Shown: piece after piece, positions 11,141 through 21,147 of the stretch
Layout of the letters: each line of letters opens with the position of its first letter
Numbering within the stretch: the stretch's first letter is position 1
Assembly: GCA_951799425.1 (NCBI GenBank)
Contig: OX637410.1
Location: 7,874,001 to 7,938,000 of the forward strand
Length of the DNA stretch: 64,000 bases
Source of the DNA: Ilex aquifolium
Taxonomy: Eukaryota; Streptophyta; Magnoliopsida; Aquifoliales; Aquifoliaceae
Reading direction: 5' to 3'
Notes under the pieces: model-generated
What the model saw: only the letters and a program-made list of their open reading frames with translations
Databases searched by the model: none
Told to the model about the DNA's origin: nothing
Position numbers and translations under genes: made by a program

Positions 11141-12680
11141 GGAGTAGCGAATGCTTGAGACCGTGGGCCAATTTGGGATTATCGGGGTCGGACTCAGGGT
11201 GTTTTAGGGAGCTTGGTAGCTACACCTTCCCTACTGAGCAGAGTGATTGAGTCCCAGGGGCAGGACCCAGAGTTATCATCCATCAGGGACCAAGTGCAGA
11301 CGGGTACCGGTGACGAGGGTTGGGCCATTCACTCAGATGGCAGTCTTCGATTTGTGGGAAGGGTTGTGGTCCCCCAGTCTACGGATCTAAGAGAGGAGAT
11401 CCTCAGGGAGTTCCATTGCTCCCGTTTTGCGGTGCATCCAGGCGGCACGAAGATGTATCATGATCTTCGTCGCCAATATTATTGGGGCGGGATGAAGAGG
11501 CAAATTGACGACTTTGTCAATAGATGCCTCACATGTCAACAGATTAAGGTTGAACACCAAAGGCCAGCTGGTATGCTCCAGCCGTTGGAAGTGGCCGAAT
11601 GGAAGTGGGAGCACGTCACGATGGATTTTGTGACCCACTTGCCACGGACATCGCGGGGACATGACGCGGTGTGGGTGATAGTGGACCGGCTTACGAAGTC
11701 AGCACACTTTTTGGCGGTGTGGATGACCTTCACATTGGAGGAATTCTGCAGGTTGTACATACGGGAGATAGTCCGGTTGCATGGGGTGCCCCGTATCTAT
11801 AGTATCAGATCGGGATCCCAGGTTTACTGCTCACTTTTGGGAGAGTTTCCAGCGAGCCATGGGGACTCAGTTGAGGATGAGCACAGCCTTTCATCCCCAA
11901 ACGGACGGTCAGTCAGAACGGACCATCCAGACATTAGAGGACATGCTACGGGCATGCGTCCTATACCTCAAGGGTAGCTGGGAAGAGCATTTACCCTTGG
12001 TGGAATTCGCCTATAATAACAGCTATCAGGCGAGCATACAGATGGCACCCTATGAGGCTCTTTATGGGAGGCCTTGTCGTTCTCCGGTTTGTTGGACTGA
12101 GGTTGGAGAAAGACCCTATACGGGTCCAAACTTGATAAGAGACACCTCGGAGAAGGTGGACCTGATAAGGAAGCGTCTTCTCACGGCTCAAAGCCGGCAG
12201 AAGAGCTACGCCAATAGACGGCGGCGACCTCTGGAATTTGAGGTGGGAGATCACGTCTTCTTGAAGGTGATGCCTAAGAGAGGAGTGGTCAGATTCGGCA
12301 AGCAGGGAAAGCTGTCGCCGAGGTATATTGGGCCCTTCGAGGTACTTGAGAGAGTTGGCACTGTGGCCTATAGATTGGCGTTACCGCCAACTTTATCGGG
12401 TGTTCACGCGGTATTCCATGTCTCCATGCTCCGGAAGTATACTCCAGATCCGACACATGTGGTGGATTGGGGCGAGCTTGTTGTTGATGCGGATGGGACC
12501 TTCGAGGAGGGACCAGTGCGTGTCATGGATAGCCGGGAGCAGGTTTTACGAGGCAAGACCGTGAGGCTAGTGAAGGTGTTATGACAGCACCAAGGAGTGG
12601 AGGAGGCAACATGGGAGCGTGAGGACACCATACGTGCCAATTACCCTTTCTTATTTGAGGATGGATGTACATTCTTATAG
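11141..12680 (+). pseudogene. Tekay pol: integrase and chromodomain
   Basis: Integrase of a chromovirus. The zinc-binding HHCC region is at about 11415-11540 (ending CLTCQQIK). The catalytic core begins at MDFVTHLPRTSRGHDAVW, and its second Asp lies in SIVSDRDPRF (about 11800). Its Glu lies in HPQTDGQSERTIQTLE (about 11905-11945). A one-base frameshift in GTGCCCC near 11790 splits the frame. The C-terminal part holds the GPFEVLERVGTVAYRL segment and a chromodomain (about 12511-12660, VRLVKVL then EATWERED) with one TGA stop. A chromodomain of this kind targets insertion to heterochromatin in known chromoviruses. Confidence 0.92.
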
Positions 12681-12757
12681 TCATTTGGTATGATATGACT
12701 GTTGCATATGTATGTGGTTGTATGTGCATGAGGGTGTGAATTTTGGGGACGAAATTC

Positions 12758-12773
12758 TTTTAAGGGGGGGAAG
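12758..12773 (+). other. Tekay polypurine tract
   Basis: TTTTAAGGGGGGGAAG lies directly before the LTR start at 12776, the usual position of the plus-strand primer. It confirms the plus orientation of this half of the element. Confidence 0.85.
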
Positions 12774-12775
12774 AA

Positions 12776-15155
12776 TGTAAAACCCGGGTAAAATTGAACT
12801 TTTGTGAAAAAGGGTAAAACAGTAATTTGCCACTACGGTACGAGTTGTAAACCTGAATTTTTCTGGATCACGGATGACGAAACGGACCTCACCGTTGGAT
12901 TCGTCTCGCGAAATCTAGCTACCCTGTCAAATTTCGTTGAATTCTGAGATAGTTGGATTTTTCACGTTTTACGAGGCGGTCGGGCCTCGGGAGACCCAAA
13001 AACGAAATTTTGAATAAAATTTTAAATTTTGGGAAATAAATGACGGCAAGTTAAAATAAAAATATTTCGAACTTGAACCGGAGCGAAATTTAATCGTTTC
13101 GGGGCTAAAACGGACCCGGGAAATAAGGGCCGTGTGGCGCGTTGTGGGCCAAGTATTTAAAGGGTATTTAAAGGGGAGAAAATCAGATTTTCTCCCCATT
13201 TGCTCAGCCGATTCCAACGAGAGAGGAAGAGAGGGAAAAGGCTTGAGTTCTCCACCCTCTCTCTACGATTTACGGAGATTGAGAGCTCAAATCCACTCGG
13301 GCCAAGAACAAAAGTTGTTCTCCTCGCCGAGGGCTACAAAACCATACCAAGGAGGTCGAGTTTTGGGATGATTCGAAGAACGGGATTTTGGGAGAGGGAG
13401 GGTTCCACTTCGTTTGGAGTTCTCGGAGCTTCTCAACGTTGTTCTCTACGCTTCAAGAGGTAGGGTTCCCTCCTACCAAGGTTTATTCCACACCTAGAAT
13501 GCTTAGGTGAAATGGGTAGATTGATAGATATATATATCATTTGCCTATTGTTGTTAATTTGGGTGAAATGGGTATTGAATGAGGGTAAAAATAAAGCCTA
13601 GCATGGATTGATAATTAGAAATTGCTAGTTGCAATTTCTAGAATTGGATATGTGAAATATACCTAATGTGATTCTTGTGTTATATGAAATTGTGGGCATG
13701 TTATGTGTTTGTATAAATGCCTTGAGAATTTAAAGTGTTAATAGCATGATTATGTGATAACATGCTTGGAAATTGTGCTATGGGAATTATATGCTTATGA
13801 TATGATTTTGCCATGAAATGTGTGAAATGTGTTAAAAATGTTCATATGTCACTCATGCCATGTTGAACATTGTATTTTAGTTGCAATGAGACATCATATT
13901 GCATATGCACGGGAACATCTCATTTAATGGGTGTGTGCATGGTGGTTGTCTTCACCTCGTTTGGTGGATGACTAGTGGGCTCGCGTGAGCTGGGTCGATG
14001 ACCTAGTCGAGTCTCACGGTTTGCATGTTGTTAGGGTTGGGGTAGCAAGAAGGGCTAGAAGATCCCCCGGGTGCAAGACCCGGTGATAGGGTTACGCACT
14101 CCCTTGGCTTGGCCCATGAAGTGTGTGGGTGTACGAGGAACCCTCGGTGGAAGTCCGTAAATTCCATGTGGGTTGGGTGACCCTTGGTGTGAGTCCATGA
14201 ACATCCACCCCTACAAAGACCCTAGAATGAAATATTATTTGATGGGCAGCATAAATGACGGGTTAGTACATATTGGCACTTGCATGTGTGAAGGAGCCGG
14301 GAAGGGCTCGGAATGATGTGCGTGAGTGAGTCCCATCTCATTGCGTGCATGGCATGGTAGATTCCAACATGGAGTGCATATTCTAAATTGGAATGTTGTG
14401 AATTGTTGAATTGTGGCATGTGAACATTTCATATGCATATAGGTTGGGGAGTATCCTCTTTAGAAGATACCCTATTGAGCGTGACTCACCCTTTGTGGGA
14501 AAAATATTTCAGGTGCGGGGATTACACCGGCGGACGGCTCCCAATTCGAGCCCCAAGGTTGAAGAAAGCCAACTTGTGGCTTTTATGGTTTATTTTGTAA
14601 AGTTTTTGTGAAAATTCCATTTTGATGTATAAATGTATGGAATTAATTGTAATGGAACTTGTACAAATTATGTTTTATATGAGAATTCTTATCAAACATG
14701 TATTGGATGATTTTGGGAGGTTTGGAATGAATTGGAAATGAAAAATGGTTGAAAAAGGCAAAACTGGACAGAAAGAATAGGTACTGTGTACCGGTACGCA
14801 CTTTCCAGTAGGCAAACCGTACCAGTACGCAGTACCGGTACGATATTGTACCGGTACACAGTACCGGTACACCCTCCAGAATTTTCAGATTTTTTAACCG
14901 CTTTACCCTATTTTCGGTCTATGCTTTCCTTCCCTCCAATGATGTAAATGGACTATAATGGAGTATAAATCATGGTATGTTGGATCTTGGTTGAACCCAA
15001 TGAATAATTGAATCCAGTTTACATTTGTAAGTTATGATCCCAGCTAAGGGGATGCTATCGCCGTGGTGTTGGGTTGAGTGACATCCACGGGTAATTCCGT
15101 GGGTTGAAGGATGATCAACGGTTAATATAGGACTCCCAAAAATTGGGGCGTCACA
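12776..15155 (+). repeat. 3' LTR of the Tekay element
   Basis: About 2.38 kb from TGTAAAACCCGGG to GGGGCGTCACA, with TG and CA ends, preceded by the polypurine tract and followed by ACACC (15156-15160). Two TATTTAAA boxes at 13154-13161 and 13165-13172 precede a CT/GA-rich stretch and are candidate promoter elements. The GTACCGGTAC palindrome cluster lies at 14788-14870. It forms an inverted pair with 5791-8123. The open frames at 12969-13463 are mirrored in the other LTR and are not genes. Confidence 0.95.
14788..14870. repeat. GTACCGGTAC palindrome cluster in the Tekay 3' LTR
   Basis: Copies at 14788-14797, 14819-14828 (GTACCAGTAC), 14832-14841, 14848-14857 and 14861-14870. The spacer TTTCCAGTAGGCAAACC (14802-14818) contains CCAGTAGGC, which also recurs between palindromes of the Athila LTR at 63734-63742. 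Confidence 0.92.
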
Positions 15156-15160
15156 ACACC

Positions 15161-16371
15161 ATCTTCCCACAATAATTTCAACTCATCGATTAAAGGTCGC
15201 ATGTAGACGTCAATATCTATTCCAGGTGCTTGCGGACCGGGAATAGGCAATGACATCATAAAGAATGGCTCCTTCATACATTTCCATGGAGCTAAATTGT
15301 AAGACATAAGTATGACAGACCACATACTATATGAGTTGCTCATGTTTCCAAAAGGGTTAAAACCATCAGTCGCCAACCCTAATCGAACATTACGTGGATC
15401 TTGGGCGAAGGAAGGGTATTGTTGATCAAATTCTTGCCATTCTTTAGCATCGGCCGGATGCCTTGACCCATTCTCATCATCGACATGTTTTTCTTTATGC
15501 CACCTCATATCTGTTGCAGTCTTCCTTGACATGTATAGTCTCTGCAACCTTGGTTTCAACGGAAAATATCGCAATATTTTATGAGGGATCTTCTTACCCT
15601 TCCCATCATTGATCTGATATCTAGACTCCCCACATACTGGACAATTTTCTAGATTTTCATTTTCTTTCCAAAACAACGTACAATCGTGCTTACATGCATG
15701 TATGGGAATGTATCCTAATCCCAGTGCTCGTAATAACTTCTTGGCATCATAAATAGATTCTGGAACATGGTTGCCTTCTGGTAGAATATCCTTGAATATC
15801 TCCAGTATCATATTAAAGGCCTTATTGCTCAACTTGTTCAACACTTTCACATGAATCAATTTTACAATAAAAGAGAGCAAAGTAGCTTTCATACAACCTG
15901 GATACAACTCACGCTGAGCATCCTTAAGTAATTTTTCAAAATTTCGTACATCTTCCGTCCCATTGATATCATCATCTTCTCCAAAAATCGATTCCCCCAA
16001 ATTATTATCCATAAAATTCCCCATGCCCACATCCTCTAACATCTCAGGTAATTCATCTTGGGCATCATTCTCAGCATTAGTCAATTCATCTTGAACATTT
16101 TCTCCTATAATATTGGCATCATCGTGTAGTACATTGGGAACGGGTTCTCCATGGTGTACCCACACCGTATAGGACGCCATAATTCCTTTCCAACACAAAT
16201 GATTTTTCACAGTCTCTGCGGTGTGCCAGTATATATTGAAACAGTATTTACATGGACACCGAATTTTTCCATCTCGCCCCGTTCGTGGCAATGCAAAATC
16301 AATAAATGCCTCCACCCCATCAATATACTACTTACTTTTCTTTCCCTAATTGTCATCCACCTCTTGTCCAT
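15161..16371 (-). pseudogene. tnp2: CACTA transposase TNP2, 5' half
   Basis: The N-terminal half of tnp2, reading leftward. A start ATG at 16371 opens MDKRWMTIRE, followed by a one-base frameshift near GGGG (about 16317). The Transpos_assoc domain follows, with KIRCPCKYCF and YTVWVHHGE. After an acidic linker comes the tnp2 domain: LLRALGLGYIPIHACKHDC, CPVCGESRY, then GLATDGFNPFG and PGIDIDVYMRPLIDELKLLW. The frame is cut at 15160 by the Tekay LTR and its TSD. The continuation, flipped to the plus strand, is at 8124. About 400 codons are intact, so the truncation looks younger than most decay here. Confidence 0.93.
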
Positions 16372-17548
16372 TTTCAGCCACTTCTCCAATTAACAAGAAT
16401 AGAGAAAATATGAAATGAAATTAAATCAAATCTCAACGTATATCAAAAAATTCAAACAATATCAACAACAATTATGAAGAGCACAATTTAAACTATAATA
16501 CATTGAGTGTGCATTGTGAACAATTGAGCACTTTTATTTTTTAGTAAGAAATAAATATGAAATCAAAATATGCAACAACATGAACATAGCCACCTGGTGA
16601 ACAGAACCCCAACATGAACATAGTCATTGTCCCTCATGGTCTAACATTGAGGGTGTTCTTGATGAGATGGTATAAATGGACAGTGGACCAATTTGAAGGA
16701 CTCTATAACATAGGCAATGGTGGAAGGTAGTCTGTTATCTAATTAACCAGTTGCTAATGTTGCTTCTATATCTTAGACTTGACTTGAGGATTGAAGTAAT
16801 CTTTACACCATTTTTCATGGTGTTTAAGCCAACTGTTTTACTGAATTCTGCATGATTGGCACATTTTTATGGCTTCAAGATTCCCTCTTAATGATAGATC
16901 ACTCGTGTATAGATTGAGATTCTTACATATCATTGTTATCACTTGAATTTTTCGTCTTTGATCTACTCAAGAAAAAATTTAAGGCAATCACATCCCATGT
17001 TTGTTTGAGCAATATGTTTTATTGTGAGACCCACCAAAAAATGTATATTATGTCACATCTGATATTGCCAATCGACCTATTTATCCTTAATACCATTTAT
17101 TCCATAGATGGGAGGAGGTATTATAGTCATTTACAGGTTTTCTACTATCAGCGGCCCTTAACCGCCGAATAATACCAAGGCCTAAGTGGCATTAGATATA
17201 GCCATGTACATGGGTTTACAGCCACTGTAGCAGACGGGTTAGGAATAAGATCCAAATATTTGTACAGATGTTAAATTGCTAAACAAATAAGGTATAAATG
17301 GATCCCATGTATTAATATACTATATAGAAAAGAACTGGATGGGCATAAAAAAATTAACCATTCAATAATGATAAAGAATCCAAACTAACAAAATTAATGG
17401 TAAGTAATCAGTTCCTCAGTACTAGTCTAGGACTACCTCAACAAATTTCTCTGTTAAAATGGATACCGAGTTATATTGGTAGAGCAGGATCAATAGAAAA
17501 AAGACAGCTCAAATAATAGAAAAAAAGACAGCTCAAATAAAACAAGAA

Positions 17549-17722
17549 CAATGCTATTGAGACCTAATTTACTAACCTAATTTGCTGACCTAATTCATTA
17601 TAACCTTTGGATTGATTGTGAGCCCTATCAAACATTGGAACTTGATGTTAATCCAATGGTTCCAATAAAGCCACATCATTATGTCAGTAAATTATGTCGA
17701 ATTTTTAGGTCCAAATAGCTTT
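17549..17722. mobile_element. Candidate MITE, about 174 bp
   Basis: The left end AATGCTATTGAGACCTAATT and the reverse complement of the right end, AAAGCTATTTGGACCTAAAA, match at most positions. This gives terminal inverted repeats around GCTATT..GACCTAA. The interior is short, AT-rich and noncoding. I could not define a clean target-site duplication, so the superfamily is open. Confidence 0.55.
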
Positions 17723-18269
17723 ACTCATAAAACAAAATTCCAATTACTACAGTAAAGTTTAACTACAAATACTGCCATAAATTACTTCTAAATTTACAAA
17801 TAGCCAGTAGAGTTCTCCATTGCACTGATACAATATGTAAATAACAGCTTAAGAAAAAACTAAATAGCTTTGGGCATCATACCAGTACTAATAAAGTTGA
17901 CATTTTAACATCATACCAATACTAATAAAGTTGTTGTAAAGGCCTGGTCTCAACTTGATTCAAACCTATTATTAATTATGTTAACAATGGACTAATTTAG
18001 TCCCATCAGACCACCTAATATACTCGAACAAGCACACCCCCAATCTTAGCTCCATTAATGTAGACTAAGATTTAACTCATGCATTGCTACCCACATAGAA
18101 AGAGCCCAAGTACAAAATAATTGTCTTACCGATCAACAATGCTACTGCAACAGAGGCCGAAAAAATAGTATGTTTTTCTTGCAGCACTGCAAAGCACAAC
18201 AACCAACTATTACCAATTCTAGAAGAGGAACTATGATCCCTAAGCTCATAACCAAAAACCACCATAAAT

Positions 18270-18440
18270 TACTTCTATTTTTTTTTTTTAACAAAATTTA
18301 TTTATTAACAAAGCAAACTTATACGAAGCAACAAGAAGGCACATAAGCCTGAACAAAACAACCAATATAAAGGCATATACGCCTTAACAGAACAACCAAA
18401 ACTAAAAAGGCACAAACGCCTATTAAAGCAACAAGACAAA
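18270..18440 (-). other. Possible non-LTR retrotransposon 3' end, antisense
   Basis: A run of T (about 18279) is followed by AACAAAATTTATTTATTAAC, then repeated GGCATATACGCC / GGCACAAACGCC phrases. On the minus strand this reads as a 3' untranslated tail with AATAAATAAA and poly(A), as in plant LINEs or SINEs. No coding sequence and no target-site duplication were found. Confidence 0.3.
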
Positions 18441-18560
18441 CTTAAAAAAAAAAAACAAGAACCCAGTTCTTGAATATAACAATATAACCAAGAACCCAAT
18501 ATTGAACCATTATGTCTTCTTTCTAAATTCAGTTTCTTCCGTCAATTAATTGAACTATAT

Positions 18561-18868
18561 GAATTCTTAATATATATATATATAGCCCTTATGAATTCAC
18601 CGATGCACAGTAACAACACAAAACAGCCAGCCGACACACAAAACAATCACAAAATAGACCAAAGGGGGCAGTCGGTGCAAAAGGGGAGCAGTCGGTGCAT
18701 TGTGAGGAGGATAACAGCCACCGAAACCCAGAAGACAATCAGTCGGTGCACCGTGCGGAGAAGAACAACCTCCGAAAGCCCTTATATATATCTATATTCA
18801 ATGTATCTATATATATTATAGATATATATATAGATAGATAGATAGATATAGATATATATTAAGAATTA
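18561..18868. repeat. AT-rich element with inverted ends
   Basis: AATTCTTAATATATATAT near 18562 is matched by its reverse complement ATATATATTAAGAATT near 18850-18867. The interior has the CAGTCGGTGCA repeats and (TA)/(GATA) tracts. It could be a small MITE that includes microsatellites, or a chance result of TA-rich ends. Confidence 0.4.
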
Positions 18869-19067
18869 CCTTAAGTTTACCGTAGGATTAGCTTTGGTTT
18901 ACCGTAGGATATATATTTATTCAATGGGTCAATAAAAGTTTTGGTTCAACAGTTTATTGGTTAGATCGGTTGATAAACTCTTCATATTCTACAAATTAAT
19001 ATTTTAATCTATGAATATTTTGAAACAGAAATTGTTTCATACTTTGGGGGGCTGTGGTGTTGCTTCA

Positions 19068-19112
19068 TCTGTGTGTGTGTGTGTGTGGCAGTGTGTGTTG
19101 AGAGAGAGAGAG
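19068..19112. repeat. Simple repeats (GT)n and (GA)n
   Basis: A (GT) run at about 19071-19086 and an (GA) run at about 19098-19112, separated by GGCAGTGTGTGTT. They sit upstream of the CACTA right subterminal region. Confidence 0.9.
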
Positions 19113-19289
19113 AGAGATACTCACAGTCGGTGGAGCAAGAGAGGCGACAGGTGGGGGTAAACTCACTGTCGGTGGAGCAAGATAGGAGACAAGTGGGGGC
19201 AAGAACGATGGAATTGTCGAAGAAGACAAAGGGCTTAAGTTAGGGTTTCAAAACGACGTCGTTTTGAAACAAAAAATTATAATTTGCAT

Positions 19290-19725
19290 GTAGTATATTC
19301 TGTGACAAACTATTATTTGTCGCCGAAAAAAAATAATTTTACCTTTAAAACGAGCAAATTTCATTTAACATATTTTGCGACCAAATATCATTTGTCGCCA
19401 AACAAAATTAATTTTAACTTTTTTTTTCTGCAACAAACATGTATTGTCGCTAAATATTTTTTTTTTCTTATTTTTTGTAAATTTGTCAAAAATTTTGCGA
19501 CCAAAAAATTATTTTGGCGACCATTTTTTTTTGTCGCCCATAAAGTTAACATTTAGCGCCAACATTGGCGCCAATTTTTTTTGGAGAGAACGTTTTTGTG
19601 AAGACTATTGGCAACGACTACAAAAAATGGTCGCCAAAAATATCAAAAAAAAATTTACCGCGATAAACATTTGAAATTGTCGCTGAAAATCACTTTTTTA
19701 CAACAAATTTTATTGTTCGCCACTC
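19290..19725. repeat. CACTA right subterminal repeats
   Basis: Repeated TTTGTCGCC, GCGACCAAA and GTCGCCAAA words, for example near 19318, 19376, 19393, 19498, 19515, 19531, 19631 and 19677. They are the same family as at 4028-4480, which supports one element with two ends. Confidence 0.85.
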
Positions 19726-19753
19726 GTCGCTAAAAAACAAATTTGTTGCAGTG
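19726..19753 (-). repeat. CACTA right terminal inverted repeat
   Basis: Ends CAAATTTGTTGCAGTG. Its reverse complement matches 4000-4027 over 28 bp with one mismatch. It is followed by CTC, the 3-bp duplication. Confidence 0.95.
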
Positions 19754-20016
19754 CTCCTACCCTTTTTGGTGTACCAACAACTCCAACTTGAAGAGTTGAA
19801 GCCAACTCCAATCACTCTTCAATTGGTGGATTGTTGCGCTAGAACACTAAGGGGAGTAGTTGAGGATGTTTTAGTCCAAGTTGATAATTTCTATTTCCCT
19901 GTTGATTTTGTTGTACTTGATACTTATCCGGTTACTAGTTCACAAATTCTTATCATACTAGGTAGACCTTTTGCTTGCTACATCTAATGATGTGATTAAT
20001 TATAGGAAAAGGTCTA
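19754..20016 (+). pseudogene. Athila protease, remainder after the CACTA insertion
   Basis: Aspartic protease of an Athila polyprotein, which processes Gag-Pol. The part carrying the active-site LDLGAS lies left of the CACTA element (3975-3999). Here the domain continues with VYQQLQLEELKPT, RGVVEDVLVQVDNFYFPVDF and ILGRPF. A one-base insertion near 19972 and a second shift before 20017 separate it from the RT frame. Confidence 0.88.
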
Positions 20017-21147
20017 ATGAAGCTTAGATTCGGGAATATGACAATAGACCTCAATGTATTCTATTTGTGCAAACAACCGGGGGATGATAAGGAAGTGCAT
20101 GAAGTTAATAGGATTGACACTTTGGTGGAGAAGCACTTGGAGCTATTGAGCACCTTGGAGTTTGGGGAGGAAAAGATTGTTGATCAAGAGGAGCCAGAAA
20201 GTTTACAAGGGGTAGAAAAATGGACCCCTACATTTGAAAAGCTTCCACATCAAGAGAAGAAGATCTTTCCATCGACTATGCAAAATCCCATCTTGGAGTT
20301 AAAGCCATTACCATCCAACCTCAAATATGCATTCTTGGGGGAGCATGAGACCTTCCCGGTGGTGATATGCTCAACTTTGGAGGCAAAGCAAGAAGAAGAT
20401 CTTTTGAAAGTGTTGAGGAGACACAAGGGAGCAATTGGTTGGACAATTGCCGATATCAAGGGGATAAGCCCTCTCATTTGCACACACCGCATTTACCTTG
20501 AAGAAGACTCCAAGCCGTCCCGACAACCACAAAGAAGGTTGAATCCGATCATGAAGGGTGTGGTGAGGGACGAGGTACTCAAACTACTTGACGTGGGCCT
20601 CATCTTTATGATTTCTGACAATAAATGGGTTAGTCCCACTCAAGTAGTGCCCAAGAAATCGAGAGTCACCGTGGTTGCAAATGAGGACAATGAGTTGATT
20701 CTGACCAGAGTAGTCACCAGATGGAGAGTGTGTATTGACTATCAGAAGGTCAACTCTTGCACAAGAAAGGATCAATTCCCTTTGCCATTTCTCAACCAAG
20801 TATTGGAAAAAGTAGTTGGACACTTGTTCTATTGCTTCTTGGATGAATACTCCGGCTACAATCAAATTGAGATCGCATTGGAGGATCAAGAGAATACCAC
20901 CTTCACTTGCCCCTTCGGTACCTTTGCCTACCGACGCATGTCGTTTGGGTTGTGTAATGCCCCAACGACTTTTCAAAGATGCGTGACGGGAATTTTCAGT
21001 GACATGGTGGAAAATGTCATGGAAGTCTTCATAGATGACTTTTCCGTATTTGGGGATTCATTTGAGGGTTGCTTGGAGAACTTGGAGAGAGTACTTGAGA
21101 GATGCGAGGAGAAAATTTTGGTCCTCAACTAGGAGAAGTGCCACTTC
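20017..21147 (+). pseudogene. Athila reverse transcriptase
   Basis: RNA-directed DNA polymerase of the Athila element. After a linker (GDDKEVHEVNRID) the domain contains the KLLDVGLIFMISDNKWVSP segment, WRVCIDYQKVN, FCFLDEYSGYNQI-type finger residues (Glu where Gly is usual), FGTFAYRRMSFGLCNAP and the catalytic box FIDDFSVFG (about residue 337), where Tyr/Phe-x-Asp-Asp is required. The catalytic Asp residues are present. A TAG stop near 21130 ends the open frame, and the polyprotein continues in frame at 21133. Confidence 0.92.

Larger units (their letters stand above)
10608..12773 (+). mobile_element. Tekay chromovirus internal region, 3' part
   Basis: The internal part of the Tekay element that survives: from the connection segment after RT through RNase H, integrase and chromodomain to the polypurine tract. 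It starts at the second inversion junction, directly after the tnp2 stop codon. Leader, gag, protease and RT are missing, apart from the leader fragment at 5560-5787. Confidence 0.88.
16372..19289. other. CACTA 5' noncoding region with small insertions
   Basis: About 2.9 kb between the tnp2 start and the right subterminal repeats. I see no gene. It holds a candidate MITE (17549-17722), a short near-repeat of ATACCAGTACTAATAAAGTTG at about 17880-17935, a possible poly(T)-bordered non-LTR fragment (18270-18440), an AT-rich palindromic insertion (18561-18868), simple repeats at 19068-19112 and a duplicated block at 19120-19200 (CAGTCGGTGGAGCAAGA twice). The CAGTCGGTGCA word also occurs three times at about 18670-18750. 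Confidence 0.5.
4000..19753 (-). mobile_element. CACTA (En/Spm) DNA transposon, rearranged
   Basis: The ends are terminal inverted repeats beginning CACTACAACAAATTTG (4000) and ending CAAATTTGTTGCAGTG (19753), 28 bp with one mismatch. They are flanked by the 3-bp duplication CTC (3997-3999 and 19754-19756), as expected for CACTA transposons. The codons of the Athila protease on the two sides are in register once one CTC is discounted. The element carried tnp2 and tnpA-type genes on the minus strand. It now also contains a Tekay retrotransposon inserted in tnp2 and an inversion that moved the tnp2 3' half to the plus strand. It cannot be autonomous. Confidence 0.95.

Noticed and set aside
15122-16315. 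A separate gene unrelated to 8217-9035
   Set aside because: Domain order shows that these are the two halves of one tnp2 gene; the shared TSD proves that they were contiguous.
19244-19268. AAAACGACGTCGTTTTG palindrome
   Set aside because: Single copy with no repeated context; ACGT-core dyads of this form are common in plant DNA.
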